NCBI RefSeq assembly: GCF_017916505.1
Contig: NZ_JAFMSZ010000001.1
Coordinates: 806,001 to 870,000, forward strand
From: Naasia sp. SYSU D00057
GTDB taxonomy: Bacteria; Actinomycetota; Actinomycetes; Actinomycetales; Microbacteriaceae
DNA: 64,000 nt
Direction: 5' to 3'
Each line of letters starts with the position of its first letter. Within the stretch, counting starts at the first letter, position 1. Of this stretch, positions 43,145 through 51,878 are shown piece after piece. Both the position numbers and the translations under genes were made by a program. The notes under the pieces were generated by a model, which saw only the letters and a list, made by a program, of their open reading frames with translations, searched no databases and was not told the DNA's origin.

Positions 43145-43222
43145 CCCGCCGAGTGCGCCCCGGCGCGCCGAGTGCACCCCGTGCACCGGGAGCACTCGGT
43201 GCTGCGGGGCGCACTCGGCGGG
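43145..43222. repeat. family B dyad repeat, copy 1
   Basis: A 78-base element with a perfect 17-base terminal inverted repeat (CCCGCCGAGTGCGCCCC at 43145-43161, its complement at 43206-43222) and an inner inverted pair (CCGAGTGC and GCACTCGG, 43168-43199). It lies between the convergent 65-residue gene and pspC, and may also serve as terminator. A second copy is at 45988. Confidence 0.85.
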
Positions 43223-43227
43223 TTCGG

Positions 43228-43413
43228 TCAGGCGCGCTCGTTCGGCACGATGATCCACATCGCGAGGTAGATGAGGATCTGCGGTCCCGGCAGCAGCAGC
43301 GACAGCACGAACAGCAGCCTCACCAGGAACGGCGAGATGTTGAAGCGGTTGGCGATGCCGGCGCAGACGCCGGCGATGATGCGGCCGCGGATGGGACGGG
43401 TCAATGAAGGCAT
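43228..43413 (-). CDS. PspC domain-containing small membrane protein
   Basis: 61 residues. IRGRIIAGVCAGIANRFNIS followed by LVRLLFVLSLLLPGPQILIY and LAMWIIVPNERA is the PspC domain, a membrane-associated module of envelope stress responses. The ATG gives the usual family N terminus; an upstream extension is non-coding. The stop lies six bases from repeat B1. Confidence 0.88.
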   Translation of the reverse strand: MPSLTRPIRGRIIAGVCAGIANRFNISPFLVRLLFVLSLLLPGPQILIYLAMWIIVPNERA

Positions 43414-43612
43414 GCGCCCATCATCGCGACCGGACCTGCGGGACGCCAGGCTTCCTGGCGAGCGCGGGCGAGGGCTAGCGCTCCCAGGACTCGCTCTCGG
43501 TCTCGACGTGGAGCGGCGGCTCCGAGCGACGGTGTGGTAGCCCTGGAGGTATGACACCACCTCGCCCGGCCCCCACGGACGTCCCATCCCGATCGGGAAG
43601 CCGGAGCGGGCG

Positions 43613-45976
43613 TTGATCGGCAGACCGGAGTTCAGCGTCGAGCCCTGGGGCATCACGGCGGCGGGCGCCGACCTGGAGACACTGGCGCAGAGCGAGACGC
43701 TGTTCAGCCTCTCGAACGGACACCTCGGCTGGCGCGGCAACCTCGACGAGGGCGAGCCGGCGGGGATGCCCGGCAGCTACCTCAACGGCTTCTTCGAGGA
43801 GCGCCCGCTCCCCCACGCCGAGCCCGGCTACGGGTATCCGGAGACCGGCGAGACCCTGATCAACACCGTGAACGGCAAGCTGATCCGGCTCCTCGTCGAC
43901 GACGAGCCGCTCGACCTTCGGACGGGCGAGGCGCGGCGCCACGAGCGACGGCTCGACTTCCGGCAGGGGATGCTTCGGCGGGACCTCGAGTGGACGTCGC
44001 CGTCCGGTCGGACCGTGCGAGTGCGATCCCGGCGGATCGTGTCCCTGACCGAGCGCTCGGTCGCCGCCGTCGTGTACGAGGTGGAGGCCGTCGACCGGGC
44101 CTGCCGGGTGGTGGTGCAGTCGGAGCTGCTCGCAAACGAGCCGCTGCCGGTCGAGTACGACGATCCACGCATCGCCGCCGCACTGAAGCGGCCCCTCACC
44201 GCGGTGGCCGCGTCCGCCTCCGGCGCGCGGGCGGACCTCGTGCATCGCACGTCCGGCAGCCGGCTGACCGTCGCCACCGCGATGGACCACCTCATCGAGG
44301 GCACGGTCGGCTTCGGCGTGGAGACCGTCGTCGAGCCCGACCTCGCCCGTACCACTGTCACGGCCGACCTCGAGCCCGGCCAGTCGCTCCGCATCGTCAA
44401 GTTCGTCGCCTACTGCTGGTCGGCCGATCGCGGGCCCGCCGCGCTGCGTGACGAGGCGGACGCGAACCTCGCCGTCGCGCTCCGCTCCGGCTGGGACGGC
44501 CTCGTCGAGCAGCAGCGCGGCGTCCTCGACGACTTCTGGGCGCACTCGGACGTCGCGATCGACGGCGACCCCGAGCTGCAGCAGGCCGTCCGGTTCTCGC
44601 TGTTCTCCGTGCTGCAGGCCTCCCTGCGGGCCGAGGGGACCGCCCTGCCCGCGAAGGGCCTGACCGGCCCGGGCTACGACGGGCACTCCTTCTGGGAGAC
44701 CGAGATCTTCGTCCTCCCCGTCCTCGTCTCGACGCTGCCGGACGCCGCGCGGGACGCTCTCCGCTGGCGCCACTCCACGCTGGGCATCGCCCGCCGGCGA
44801 GCGCAGGAGCTGCGCCTCCGCGGCGCCGCGTTCCCGTGGCGGACGATCGACGGTCGCGAGTGCTCCGGCTACTGGCCGGCCGGCACGGCCGCCTTCCACG
44901 TGAACGCCGACATCGCGCACGCCTGCCTCCGGTACCTCCGGGCGACCGGCGACGACGAGTTCGAGGCGGGCATCGGCCTCGAGCTGCTCATCGAGACGGC
45001 CCGGCTCTGGCAGACTCTCGGGCACTTCGACGCGCACGGCCGCTTCCACATCGACGGCGTGACCGGGCCGGACGAGTACTCGGCGATCGTCGACGACAAC
45101 GTGTACACGAACCTGATGGCCGCCCAGAACCTCCGAGGCGCGGCCGAGTTCGCGGAGCGCCACCCGGCGGGCGCCGCGAAGCTGGGCGTGACGCCGGAGG
45201 AGATCGCCGGCTGGCGGACCGCCGCCGGCGCCATGTCGATCCCCTACGACGAGGAGCGGCGGGTCCACCCGCAGTCGCACGAGTTCACGGACCACGACCG
45301 GTGGGACTTCGAGGGCACTCCGCCCGAGGAGTATCCGCTGATGGAGCACTTCCCGTACTTCGAGCTGTACCGGAAGCAGGTGGTCAAGCAGGCCGACCTC
45401 GTGCTCGCACTGGTGCTGCGATCGCGCGAGTTCACCGACGCCGAGAAGCTGCGCGACTTCGCCTACTATGAGGCCCTCACGGTGCGCGACTCGTCACTGT
45501 CGGCGGCGGTGCAGGCGATCGTGGCCGCCGAGGTGGGCGCCCTGCAGCTCGCGGCGGACTACCTGGCCGAAACCGCACTGATCGACCTCGGCGACCTGCA
45601 CGGCAGCACTGGAAGCGGCCTGCACATGGCGTCGCTGGCGGGGATCTGGACGACGCTCGTCGCCGGGTTCGGCGGCATGCGCCATGACGAGGACGGCCTC
45701 CGCTTCGCGCCGCGCCTTCCCGAGAATCTGGACCGCCTCTCGTTCGGCATCCGGGTCGACGGCGGCTCGCTTCGAGTCGAGGTGGGGCGGGACGAGACCG
45801 CCTACACGTGGACCGGTGCGGCGGCTCTGCGCTTCGCCCACGGCCGCGAGCAGGTCGAGGTGGAGCCGGGCGCGTCGACACGGCTGCCGAACCCGCCGGT
45901 GCCCGTCCCGGTTATCGAGATCACGCAGCCGCGCGGGCGCTCCCCCAGGACGGTCATCCACAGCAACGGCGGCTAG
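43613..45976 (+). CDS. GH65 family glycoside phosphorylase/hydrolase
   Basis: 787 residues: an N-terminal beta-sandwich (~1-270), a helical linker and an (alpha/alpha)6 barrel, then a small C-terminal domain. Glu488 in GVTGPDEYSAIVDDNVYTN is the general acid, as in maltose phosphorylase. It would cleave an alpha-glucoside such as maltose, trehalose or kojibiose by phosphorolysis; the exact sugar cannot be read. TTG start with GGAG seven bases before. No phosphoglucomutase gene is adjacent, unlike many such operons. Family B repeats lie on both sides of the pspC-GH65 segment. Confidence 0.92.
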   Translation: MIGRPEFSVEPWGITAAGADLETLAQSETLFSLSNGHLGWRGNLDEGEPAGMPGSYLNGFFEERPLPHAEPGYGYPETGETLINTVNGKLIRLLVDDEPLDLRTGEARRHERRLDFRQGMLRRDLEWTSPSGRTVRVRSRRIVSLTERSVAAVVYEVEAVDRACRVVVQSELLANEPLPVEYDDPRIAAALKRPLTAVAASASGARADLVHRTSGSRLTVATAMDHLIEGTVGFGVETVVEPDLARTTVTADLEPGQSLRIVKFVAYCWSADRGPAALRDEADANLAVALRSGWDGLVEQQRGVLDDFWAHSDVAIDGDPELQQAVRFSLFSVLQASLRAEGTALPAKGLTGPGYDGHSFWETEIFVLPVLVSTLPDAARDALRWRHSTLGIARRRAQELRLRGAAFPWRTIDGRECSGYWPAGTAAFHVNADIAHACLRYLRATGDDEFEAGIGLELLIETARLWQTLGHFDAHGRFHIDGVTGPDEYSAIVDDNVYTNLMAAQNLRGAAEFAERHPAGAAKLGVTPEEIAGWRTAAGAMSIPYDEERRVHPQSHEFTDHDRWDFEGTPPEEYPLMEHFPYFELYRKQVVKQADLVLALVLRSREFTDAEKLRDFAYYEALTVRDSSLSAAVQAIVAAEVGALQLAADYLAETALIDLGDLHGSTGSGLHMASLAGIWTTLVAGFGGMRHDEDGLRFAPRLPENLDRLSFGIRVDGGSLRVEVGRDETAYTWTGAAALRFAHGREQVEVEPGASTRLPNPPVPVPVIEITQPRGRSPRTVIHSNGG

Positions 45977-45987
45977 CGCGCTCGGCG

Positions 45988-46063
45988 CGCCGAGTGCCCC
46001 CTGAGACACCGAATGCACCCTGGGCACGGGGCGCACTCGGTGCTTCGGGGCGCACTCGGCGGG
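45988..46063. repeat. family B dyad repeat, copy 2
   Basis: Units CGCCGAGTGCCCCC and ACCGAATGCACCCTG forward, then CGGGGCGCACTCGGTGC and CGGGGCGCACTCGGCGGG reverse. Same two-plus-two layout as copy 1, somewhat diverged in the second unit, 11 bases after the GH65 stop. Confidence 0.8.
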
Positions 46064-46107
46064 ATCGTGCGTGCGCACTGGGACGCGAGCTCCTCCGCAG
46101 GTCGAGA

Positions 46108-46476
46108 ATGAAGCATGCGCGCTCCCATCCTCGCCCCGCGATGAACGCCCTGGCGCCCCCGAGCGGCGACGGCTGCTCGGCCTGCGAGGAGACCGGCGGC
46201 TGGTGGTTCCACCTGCGGCGGTGCGCCGAGTGCGGCCGCATCGGCTGCTGCGACTCGTCGCCCTCCCAGCACGCCCGGCGGCACTTCGAGGAGACCGGCC
46301 ACCCCCTCATCCGGACGTTCGAACCCGGGGAGGGCTGGTACTGGCACTACCCGACCGCGCAGTTCGCCGACGGGCCGGAGCTCCCCCCGCCGCAGAACCA
46401 TCCGCTCGAGCAGCCGGCACCCGGTCCCGCCGGTCGCGTCCCCGCCGACTGGCGCGAGCGCCTGCACCCACGCTGA
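46108..46476 (+). CDS. UBP-type zinc finger protein
   Basis: 122 residues. Cys/His pattern CSACEETGGWWFHLRRCAEC then GRIGCCDSSPSQHARRHFEE and TGHPLIRTFEPGEGWYWHY is a ZnF-UBP domain, known in eukaryotic ubiquitin proteases but also found as a short stand-alone protein in actinobacteria. Its bacterial ligand is unknown. AGGTCGAG before this ATG favours it over the ATG at 46141, which would still retain the whole finger. The C-terminal ~25 residues are Pro-rich. Confidence 0.85.
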   Translation: MKHARSHPRPAMNALAPPSGDGCSACEETGGWWFHLRRCAECGRIGCCDSSPSQHARRHFEETGHPLIRTFEPGEGWYWHYPTAQFADGPELPPPQNHPLEQPAPGPAGRVPADWRERLHPR

Positions 46477-46550
46477 CCCGGCCGCGGCGCCTGATCCTGG
46501 CCGGTGTGCCGCGCGCCGGGGTCGCCGCAGCGGCCGCTTCCACGACCACT

Positions 46551-46570
46551 CCTGCCGCCTTCGCGGCAGG
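46551..46570. terminator. short hairpin between UBP and kinase genes
   Basis: An 8-bp perfect stem (CCTGCCGC with GCGGCAGG) and CTTC tetraloop between two convergent genes. Confidence 0.6.
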
Positions 46571-46578
46571 CTGAGCCG

Positions 46579-47640
46579 TCAATCGAGGATGGGGGCGGAC
46601 GCCTCGAGCAGCACGTCGGTGAGCACGATGAGTTCGGCGAGGGCGTCCTCGGGCGCCTCATCCGGGAGGCTGCCCCGTCGCGGGACGGCGCCGCGCTCCA
46701 GCGAGTCCGCGACGTCGACCGCCTGCTTCCACCGCAGCGCGATGGCCGCGTCCAGCCCGCGGCGCACCTCGGCGCCGTCGGCGCCCGGCGCCTCCTCGCG
46801 CAGACCGTCGAGGTAGGCCGCGAAGGCCTCGTCGAGAAGCGGAGCGACCACGTTCGCGGAGGCGTCGCCGCGCCGGACGGAGGAGAACAGGAGGGACGCG
46901 AGATCCGCGCCGACGGAGCCCGGGCCGACCGACTCCCAGTCGATCAGCACCACCTCCCCGCCCGAGCGGAACACGTTCGCGCCGACGGCGTCGTGGTGGC
47001 AGAGCGTCTGCGGCAGCGCCTCCAGGACGGCTCGCACCCGCGGCTGCGCGAGGATCAGCCGTTCGGCTGCGTCGAGCCGGTCGCCGAGGCGAGCCACAAC
47101 TGCGGGATCGCGCCGGCGCAGGGTGGCGAGGCCCTTCTCGGCCGCCTCGGGCTGGGCGTGCCTGTCGATCCAGCCGCGGAACAGCCACGGCTCCCGCAGG
47201 TCGCGGCCGAGCCACCGACCGCCAAGTCCGCCGAGGTCGCGGGCTGCGGCGAGGATCGACTGCGCATCGAGCGGCCGAGTGCCCTCGTGCCGGATCTCCT
47301 CGAGCCAGAGGAGCTTCCGCCCGTCCGCCTCAGCGGACATTCCGAACACCCGCGGAGCCCGGACGGCCGGCGCGAGGTCGTCGAGCAGCCCCGACGCGTA
47401 CGCCGCGTACTCCCGGTCGCCGTTGTCGATGAGGTAGGGGACGGCGAGGTGCGGACCCTCCGTCGTCTTCTCGATCATCGACCACGGGATCCGCTCACCG
47501 TCCGCGTGGGCGACACCGGAGACGCGCGTGACGGCGCGGTGCGCGAGGAACGCGTCGTACTCGAGGGGGTCGCGGCGCACGTCGGACAGCCCGTTGACGT
47601 CGCGGGTCAGGGCGGCCGCGACCGCCGCTCCGAGATCCAC
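46579..47640 (-). CDS. APH-fold phosphotransferase
   Basis: 353 residues of the aminoglycoside/choline kinase fold. The catalytic loop LCHHDAVGANVF (HxDxxxxN) and metal-binding VLIDWESVGPG are present; the N-terminal half has LVPYLIDNGDREYAAY-like nucleotide-binding features. Substrate unknown; members phosphorylate sugars, choline or antibiotics, and nothing here indicates resistance. GTG start with TAGGCT six bases upstream, suggesting a leaderless transcript. Confidence 0.85.
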   Translation of the reverse strand: MDLGAAVAAALTRDVNGLSDVRRDPLEYDAFLAHRAVTRVSGVAHADGERIPWSMIEKTTEGPHLAVPYLIDNGDREYAAYASGLLDDLAPAVRAPRVFGMSAEADGRKLLWLEEIRHEGTRPLDAQSILAAARDLGGLGGRWLGRDLREPWLFRGWIDRHAQPEAAEKGLATLRRRDPAVVARLGDRLDAAERLILAQPRVRAVLEALPQTLCHHDAVGANVFRSGGEVVLIDWESVGPGSVGADLASLLFSSVRRGDASANVVAPLLDEAFAAYLDGLREEAPGADGAEVRRGLDAAIALRWKQAVDVADSLERGAVPRRGSLPDEAPEDALAELIVLTDVLLEASAPILD

Positions 47641-47646
47641 CCGGCG

Positions 47647-47652
47647 AGCCTA
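47647..47652 (-). promoter_or_regulatory. -10-like hexamer, kinase gene (leaderless)
   Basis: TAGGCT on the minus strand, six bases before the GTG, with no Shine-Dalgarno sequence. Confidence 0.5.
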
Positions 47653-47883
47653 ATGTCGCAGCGGCCGCCTGCGGGCTTCGGGCCTGCCGCCTGATGGTCA
47701 GGAGGTCAGATCGGGGGCCAGTCCGGTTGTCCGGAAGGCTGCGCTTCACATGCCGATCGGTGGCAGCTCGACCACTTTCACCCTGCAGGCATCGCGCACA
47801 CTCGAGGAAGGGCGAGATCCCCGGGTCGCGGTGAATCACCTACTTGTGCATCCCCAGCGAGCACGACACGTTCTTGCAGTGCG

Positions 47884-48168
47884 TCACCGCGGCCTGGTGG
47901 TCCCGCCCGTCATGCGTCGCATCTCCTCCTGGATGCGGTCCTCGGTGATGTAGGACCGGCCCGGGCCGTAAGCCGCGAAGAAGATGAAGGCCGCAGCGAT
48001 CCCCATGCCGAAGATGGGCCACAGAGGCCAGAAGTAACCTGCTCCGCTGAACAGCCAGATGCCGACGAGCAGGAGCGAGACCGCCGCCCATACGCCCAGG
48101 TACTGCCAGAACCCGAGCTTCGCCTCCAGCCGCTTGCGCGCCTGCCTCCTGAGCTCGTCGTCGGTCAT
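47884..48168 (-). CDS. 2TM domain-containing protein
   Basis: 94 residues: a charged start (TDDELRRQARKRLEAKLGFW), two membrane helices with a short turn (YLGVWAAVSLLLVGIWLFSG and WPLWPIFGMGIAAAFIFFAA), then a basic tail. This matches the 2TM family. TAGCTT lies seven bases before the ATG and no ribosome site is visible. Role unknown. The 240 bases downstream, to the kinase start, show no gene. Confidence 0.8.
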   Translation of the reverse strand: MTDDELRRQARKRLEAKLGFWQYLGVWAAVSLLLVGIWLFSGAGYFWPLWPIFGMGIAAAFIFFAAYGPGRSYITEDRIQEEMRRMTGGTTRPR

Positions 48169-48351
48169 GGCGGGGAAGCTAAGAGGCGAGCGCCGGCAGG
48201 TGCAGGGTCTTTCGACCCGCGGCGAGCCCGGCGACTGGGACATCGGCCGGCGGCGCCGGGCCGCGGCCTTCCGTTCCCGGGAGGCTACAGGCGGGAACAA
48301 CGCCTGATCGGAGGCAGATCCGATGTCGGAGGGTGGTGGCAGAGTGCAGGC

Positions 48352-49755
48352 GTGGAAGAGCGGACGACGACGCTGCTGGCGGAGCAGGCGGACACCCTCG
48401 CTCTGCGCGTCGACGCCCTCGCCGCTGGCCGTCCGACGGCTCTCGCGGAGACGCTCATGGCGGCCTCCGACGGCGACCTGCTCGACTTCCACCGCAACGC
48501 CGTCCAGGTCCTCCGGCTCGCCGAGGCGGCCGTCGTCTCGGCCGCGGGCGAGGTCGCCCGGCGCAGCGAGAGCGGCCTGCCCGACTCCCTCGCCCGGCGG
48601 TACGGCGAGAAGAGCGCGGCCGCCCTGCTCGCTCAGCGCTCGGGTCAGCACGAGGCGGACGCGGCGGCGCACGCCAGGCTCGGGCTGGCGCTCGCGCAGC
48701 GGGAGGGCGTGACCGGGGACGTGCTGCCGCCGTTCTTCCCGCGGGTCACCGAAGCCCTGGCGGCAGGGCTGCTCTCGACGCGATCCGCTCGGGCCATGGT
48801 GCAGGCGCTCGAGAAGATCGAGCGATCCGCGACGACGGACGACCTGGGGCGCGCCGAGAAGCTGCTCGTCGACGGCGCCATATCGCACTGGTCGGCGACG
48901 ACCCTGCTCGACGTATGCCGTGCGCTGCCCGACCGCTTCGACCCCGACGGCGCGGAGCCTCGGGAGGCCGCGGTGCGAGCTCGGCGGGGACTGCTCAAGC
49001 GGGTCCTCGACGACGGGACCATCCAGTACCTGCTCAACTGCGATCCTGAAGGCTCCGCCTATCTCGACGCGGCGCTCGACGCGCGCACCGCCCCTCGTCG
49101 CCGAGTACGGTTCGAGGAGGACGATGAGAGCGACGGGGCCATCGCTCCCGACGCGACGAGGTGGGACGACCGCAGCTGGCCCCAGAAGCGTCTGGACGCT
49201 CTCATCGACATCGCGCGCGACAGCATCCGGCACGACGACGGTCAGATCGCGGGAGTCGACACCACCGCAGTCATCCACGTGCCCCTCGAGGCGCTGACCG
49301 AGGGCCGCGGCGCGGCCTGGTTCGAGGGAGTGGAGACGCCCGTCTCCGCCCGCACCGCCCAGCGGGTGATGCAGTGCGCGGACATCGTCGCCGTACTCCT
49401 CGACGGCGACGGGCAGCCCATCGGGCTCGGCCCCACCCGGCGCTTCTTCAGCCGAGCGCAGCGCCGCGCGATGGCCGCGCGTGACGGCGGGTGCGTCTGG
49501 CCGGGCTGCACCGCGCCCCCGCGCTGGTGCGACGGCGCCCACGTCGAGCCGTGGCGCAGCAGCTTCCGCACCGACATCGGCAACGGGGTGCTGCTCTGCC
49601 ACTTCCACCATCGCCGACTCGATGAAGACGGCTGGACCCTCGAGATCCGCGACGGTGTCCCGTGGTTCACCCCGCCGTCCCACATCGACGCATCCCGCAC
49701 CCCGCGGCGGGGCGGACGCTCGTCGGCGCCCAGGGCGCGACCACCCGGCGGCTGA
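48352..49755 (+). CDS. DUF222 and HNH endonuclease domain protein
   Basis: 467 residues. An N-terminal DUF222/13E12-like helical region (~25-330) and a C-terminal HNH nuclease module (CVWPGCTAPPRWCDGAHVEP, then GNGVLLCHFHHRRLDEDGW) with the zinc cysteines and HNH-type histidines. Actinobacterial genomes carry many copies, often linked to insertion or REP13E12-type elements. GTG start with weak ribosome site. The protein is intact, with a Pro/Arg-rich end. Confidence 0.9.
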   Translation: MEERTTTLLAEQADTLALRVDALAAGRPTALAETLMAASDGDLLDFHRNAVQVLRLAEAAVVSAAGEVARRSESGLPDSLARRYGEKSAAALLAQRSGQHEADAAAHARLGLALAQREGVTGDVLPPFFPRVTEALAAGLLSTRSARAMVQALEKIERSATTDDLGRAEKLLVDGAISHWSATTLLDVCRALPDRFDPDGAEPREAAVRARRGLLKRVLDDGTIQYLLNCDPEGSAYLDAALDARTAPRRRVRFEEDDESDGAIAPDATRWDDRSWPQKRLDALIDIARDSIRHDDGQIAGVDTTAVIHVPLEALTEGRGAAWFEGVETPVSARTAQRVMQCADIVAVLLDGDGQPIGLGPTRRFFSRAQRRAMAARDGGCVWPGCTAPPRWCDGAHVEPWRSSFRTDIGNGVLLCHFHHRRLDEDGWTLEIRDGVPWFTPPSHIDASRTPRRGGRSSAPRARPPGG

Positions 49756-49768
49756 CCGGGCATCCTCG

Positions 49769-50536
49769 TCAGTCGGCGGGCCGCACCGTCGTGAACGCCC
49801 CGAACTTCGGCTTGCGCATGTCCCCGGAAGACCGGCCGGTCAGGCGCCGCATCACCCAGGGCGCCACATGCTCCCGGTAGTAGGCGGCCTGTCGCTCCCG
49901 CGCGGCCGGCGACTGCTGGGGCGCCGGCAGCGACCACCACTCCGCGGGCGGCTCGACCCCGAGCGCGGTCAGCACGCGGGCGGCGACCCGATGGTGGCCG
50001 CGGGCGTTCATGTGCAGCCGATCCTCGCTCCAGTAGTCGCGCTTCGACAGCTCCTCGTCGGGCCAGTTGAGCGCGCGGATGATGTCGGTTCGATCGGCGA
50101 ACCGCTCGGTGACGGCCTCGGAGAGCAGGTCCCCGCGGCGCTTGATCAGCCGCCCCAGCGGCAGGTGCGGGGACGGGTTGGCGCCGCTCAGCAGGATGAG
50201 CTGCACGCCCTCCTCGTCGCAGCGGCGCAGCACCTGAGCGAACACGTCGACGATCGCGGTCATCGGAGTGCGCGGGCGCAGCATGTCGTTGCCGCCGCCG
50301 TTGAACGACAGGTGCGTCGGCTTGAGCGCGAGGGCGGGCTCCAGCTGCTGCTCGAGGATCGGCCGCGCCAGCCTGCCGCGGATCGCGAGGTTCGCGTACT
50401 CGATCGGTTCGCCCAGGCCGGTCGCCCAGCCCTCGGCGACGAGGTCCGCCCAGCCGCGGACGATGCCGCCCGGCAGCTCGTCCCCGACGCCCTCGGTGAA
50501 GGAGTCCCCGATCGCGACGTATCGCACGCTGGTCAT
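49769..50536 (-). CDS. SGNH/GDSL family hydrolase
   Basis: 255 residues. GDSF near the N terminus (VAIGDSFTEGVGD), the NGGGND block III and DRLHMNARGH (Asp-x-x-His) form the Ser-Gly-Asn-His active site of esterases/lipases. No signal peptide, so cytosolic. TAGGGT around 50585-50590 on this strand is a possible -10. It converges with the HNH gene with 13 bases between stops. Substrate unknown. Confidence 0.9.
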   Translation of the reverse strand: MTSVRYVAIGDSFTEGVGDELPGGIVRGWADLVAEGWATGLGEPIEYANLAIRGRLARPILEQQLEPALALKPTHLSFNGGGNDMLRPRTPMTAIVDVFAQVLRRCDEEGVQLILLSGANPSPHLPLGRLIKRRGDLLSEAVTERFADRTDIIRALNWPDEELSKRDYWSEDRLHMNARGHHRVAARVLTALGVEPPAEWWSLPAPQQSPAARERQAAYYREHVAPWVMRRLTGRSSGDMRKPKFGAFTTVRPAD

Positions 50537-50823
50537 CGCGACAGGTGGTCCCTCCCCGGAGCGCCCCGGCGCACCGACAGATCGACCCTAGACGCTCGGC
50601 GAACACCGGCGGAGCCGCCGTCCGGCGCACACACCTTCCGCCGCGGGGCCTCGCTCCGTAGTGTGAGCACTCCCAGCCCCGCCCCTTCGCAGAGAGGCGG
50701 CCCCCCATCGCTCGTGCCGTTCCCACAACCGAACACGGCGTTCCCGTCCGCGGCAGGCACCGGCTGCCCGGAAGCCGCCAGCGCCCGCCGTCAGTCGATG
50801 CGGGGCGCTCCCCCGGCGCGCCC

Positions 50824-51819
50824 GTGCTCGCGCGAGTCAGTGTCGACTTCGGCATCGACCTCGCCCGCGCGGTCCCGGTCGACGGCGGCCTCGACAAGCG
50901 CGCGCACCTCTACTTCGGCGAGGACGCCGACGGCGGCGCCTGGAGCGTGAAGCTCAGCCGGCGCGACTGCCGGTTCGGACTCGCGTTCGCCCGATCGCTC
51001 GCCGACGAGGGGGTCCAGGGTGTCAGCGCACCGGCGCGCTCGCTCGCCGGCACGCCGTGGAGTGAACGGGATGGCGTGCTGCTGTCCGTCGCCCCGTGGG
51101 TGATGGGCGCGGACGCGACCGAGACAGGGGCGGAGCCCGCGCAGTGGGAGGCGCTCGGCGCCACGCTGCGCGCAGTGCACACGCACCGACCGCCTCCCGG
51201 GCACGCTCCCGCGCGCCGCGGGATCCGGCGCAGTAGGACTCCGGCGTCGCGGCTGCTCGTGGACGTCGATCACGTCGTCGAGCACTCCCCCACGACTTCC
51301 GCCGCCGCCGAGCAGCGAGCCGACCTCGAACCGGTCCAGGCGCTGTGGGCGCACCACCGGCACCGGCTCGACCGCCTGGCACGCACCGCCCGAAGGCTGA
51401 AGGAGGAGCGGACCCCGGCACCCCGCGTCCCCCTGCACGGCGATCCCCACCTCGGCAACGTCGTGCTCGACGAGGGCGGTCGGCCGTGGCTCATCGACTT
51501 CGACGAGGCGACCATCGCCCCGCGCGAGGTCGACCTCATGCTCGTCGAGCTGGGAGTCCTCTTCTCGATGCCGATCGACGACGAGCAGCGCCGCGCGTTC
51601 CGCTCCGGCTACGGCGACGTCCCGCTCGACGAGCAGCGCATCGCCCGCTTCGGGTGCATGCGGGCGATCGAGGACGTCTCGGCGACCATGCACCGCCTCC
51701 TGTCGGGCAGCTCGGCGGAGGCCGAGACGCACCTCGCGATCCTCGACGGGATCCTGGGCCCGCACGGCCTCGTCACCCTCACCGAGCAGTACCTGGAGGG
51801 GATCGGCGCCTCGCGATGA
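50824..51819 (+). CDS. APH-fold phosphotransferase
   Basis: 331 residues with VPLHGDPHLGNVVL (HGDxxxxN catalytic loop) and WLIDFDEATIAPREVDLML (metal-binding Asp), the aminoglycoside/macrolide phosphotransferase-like fold. The N terminus VSVDFGIDLARAVPV is nucleotide-binding-like. The GTG start is uncertain; no ribosome site is seen and ~285 bases upstream hold no clear gene. It ends 59 bases before the ABC importer and may be the kinase of that sugar-type pathway. Confidence 0.8.
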   Translation: MLARVSVDFGIDLARAVPVDGGLDKRAHLYFGEDADGGAWSVKLSRRDCRFGLAFARSLADEGVQGVSAPARSLAGTPWSERDGVLLSVAPWVMGADATETGAEPAQWEALGATLRAVHTHRPPPGHAPARRGIRRSRTPASRLLVDVDHVVEHSPTTSAAAEQRADLEPVQALWAHHRHRLDRLARTARRLKEERTPAPRVPLHGDPHLGNVVLDEGGRPWLIDFDEATIAPREVDLMLVELGVLFSMPIDDEQRRAFRSGYGDVPLDEQRIARFGCMRAIEDVSATMHRLLSGSSAEAETHLAILDGILGPHGLVTLTEQYLEGIGASR

Positions 51820-51878
51820 CCCGGCGCCATCCGCCCCGCTTCCCGACTACGAACTCCAGCAGACGAAAGGCGAGTGCC

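Noticed and set aside
46579-51819. The two APH-fold genes considered as antibiotic resistance genes.
   Set aside because: The catalytic loops show only the general kinase fold; nothing specifies an antibiotic substrate.
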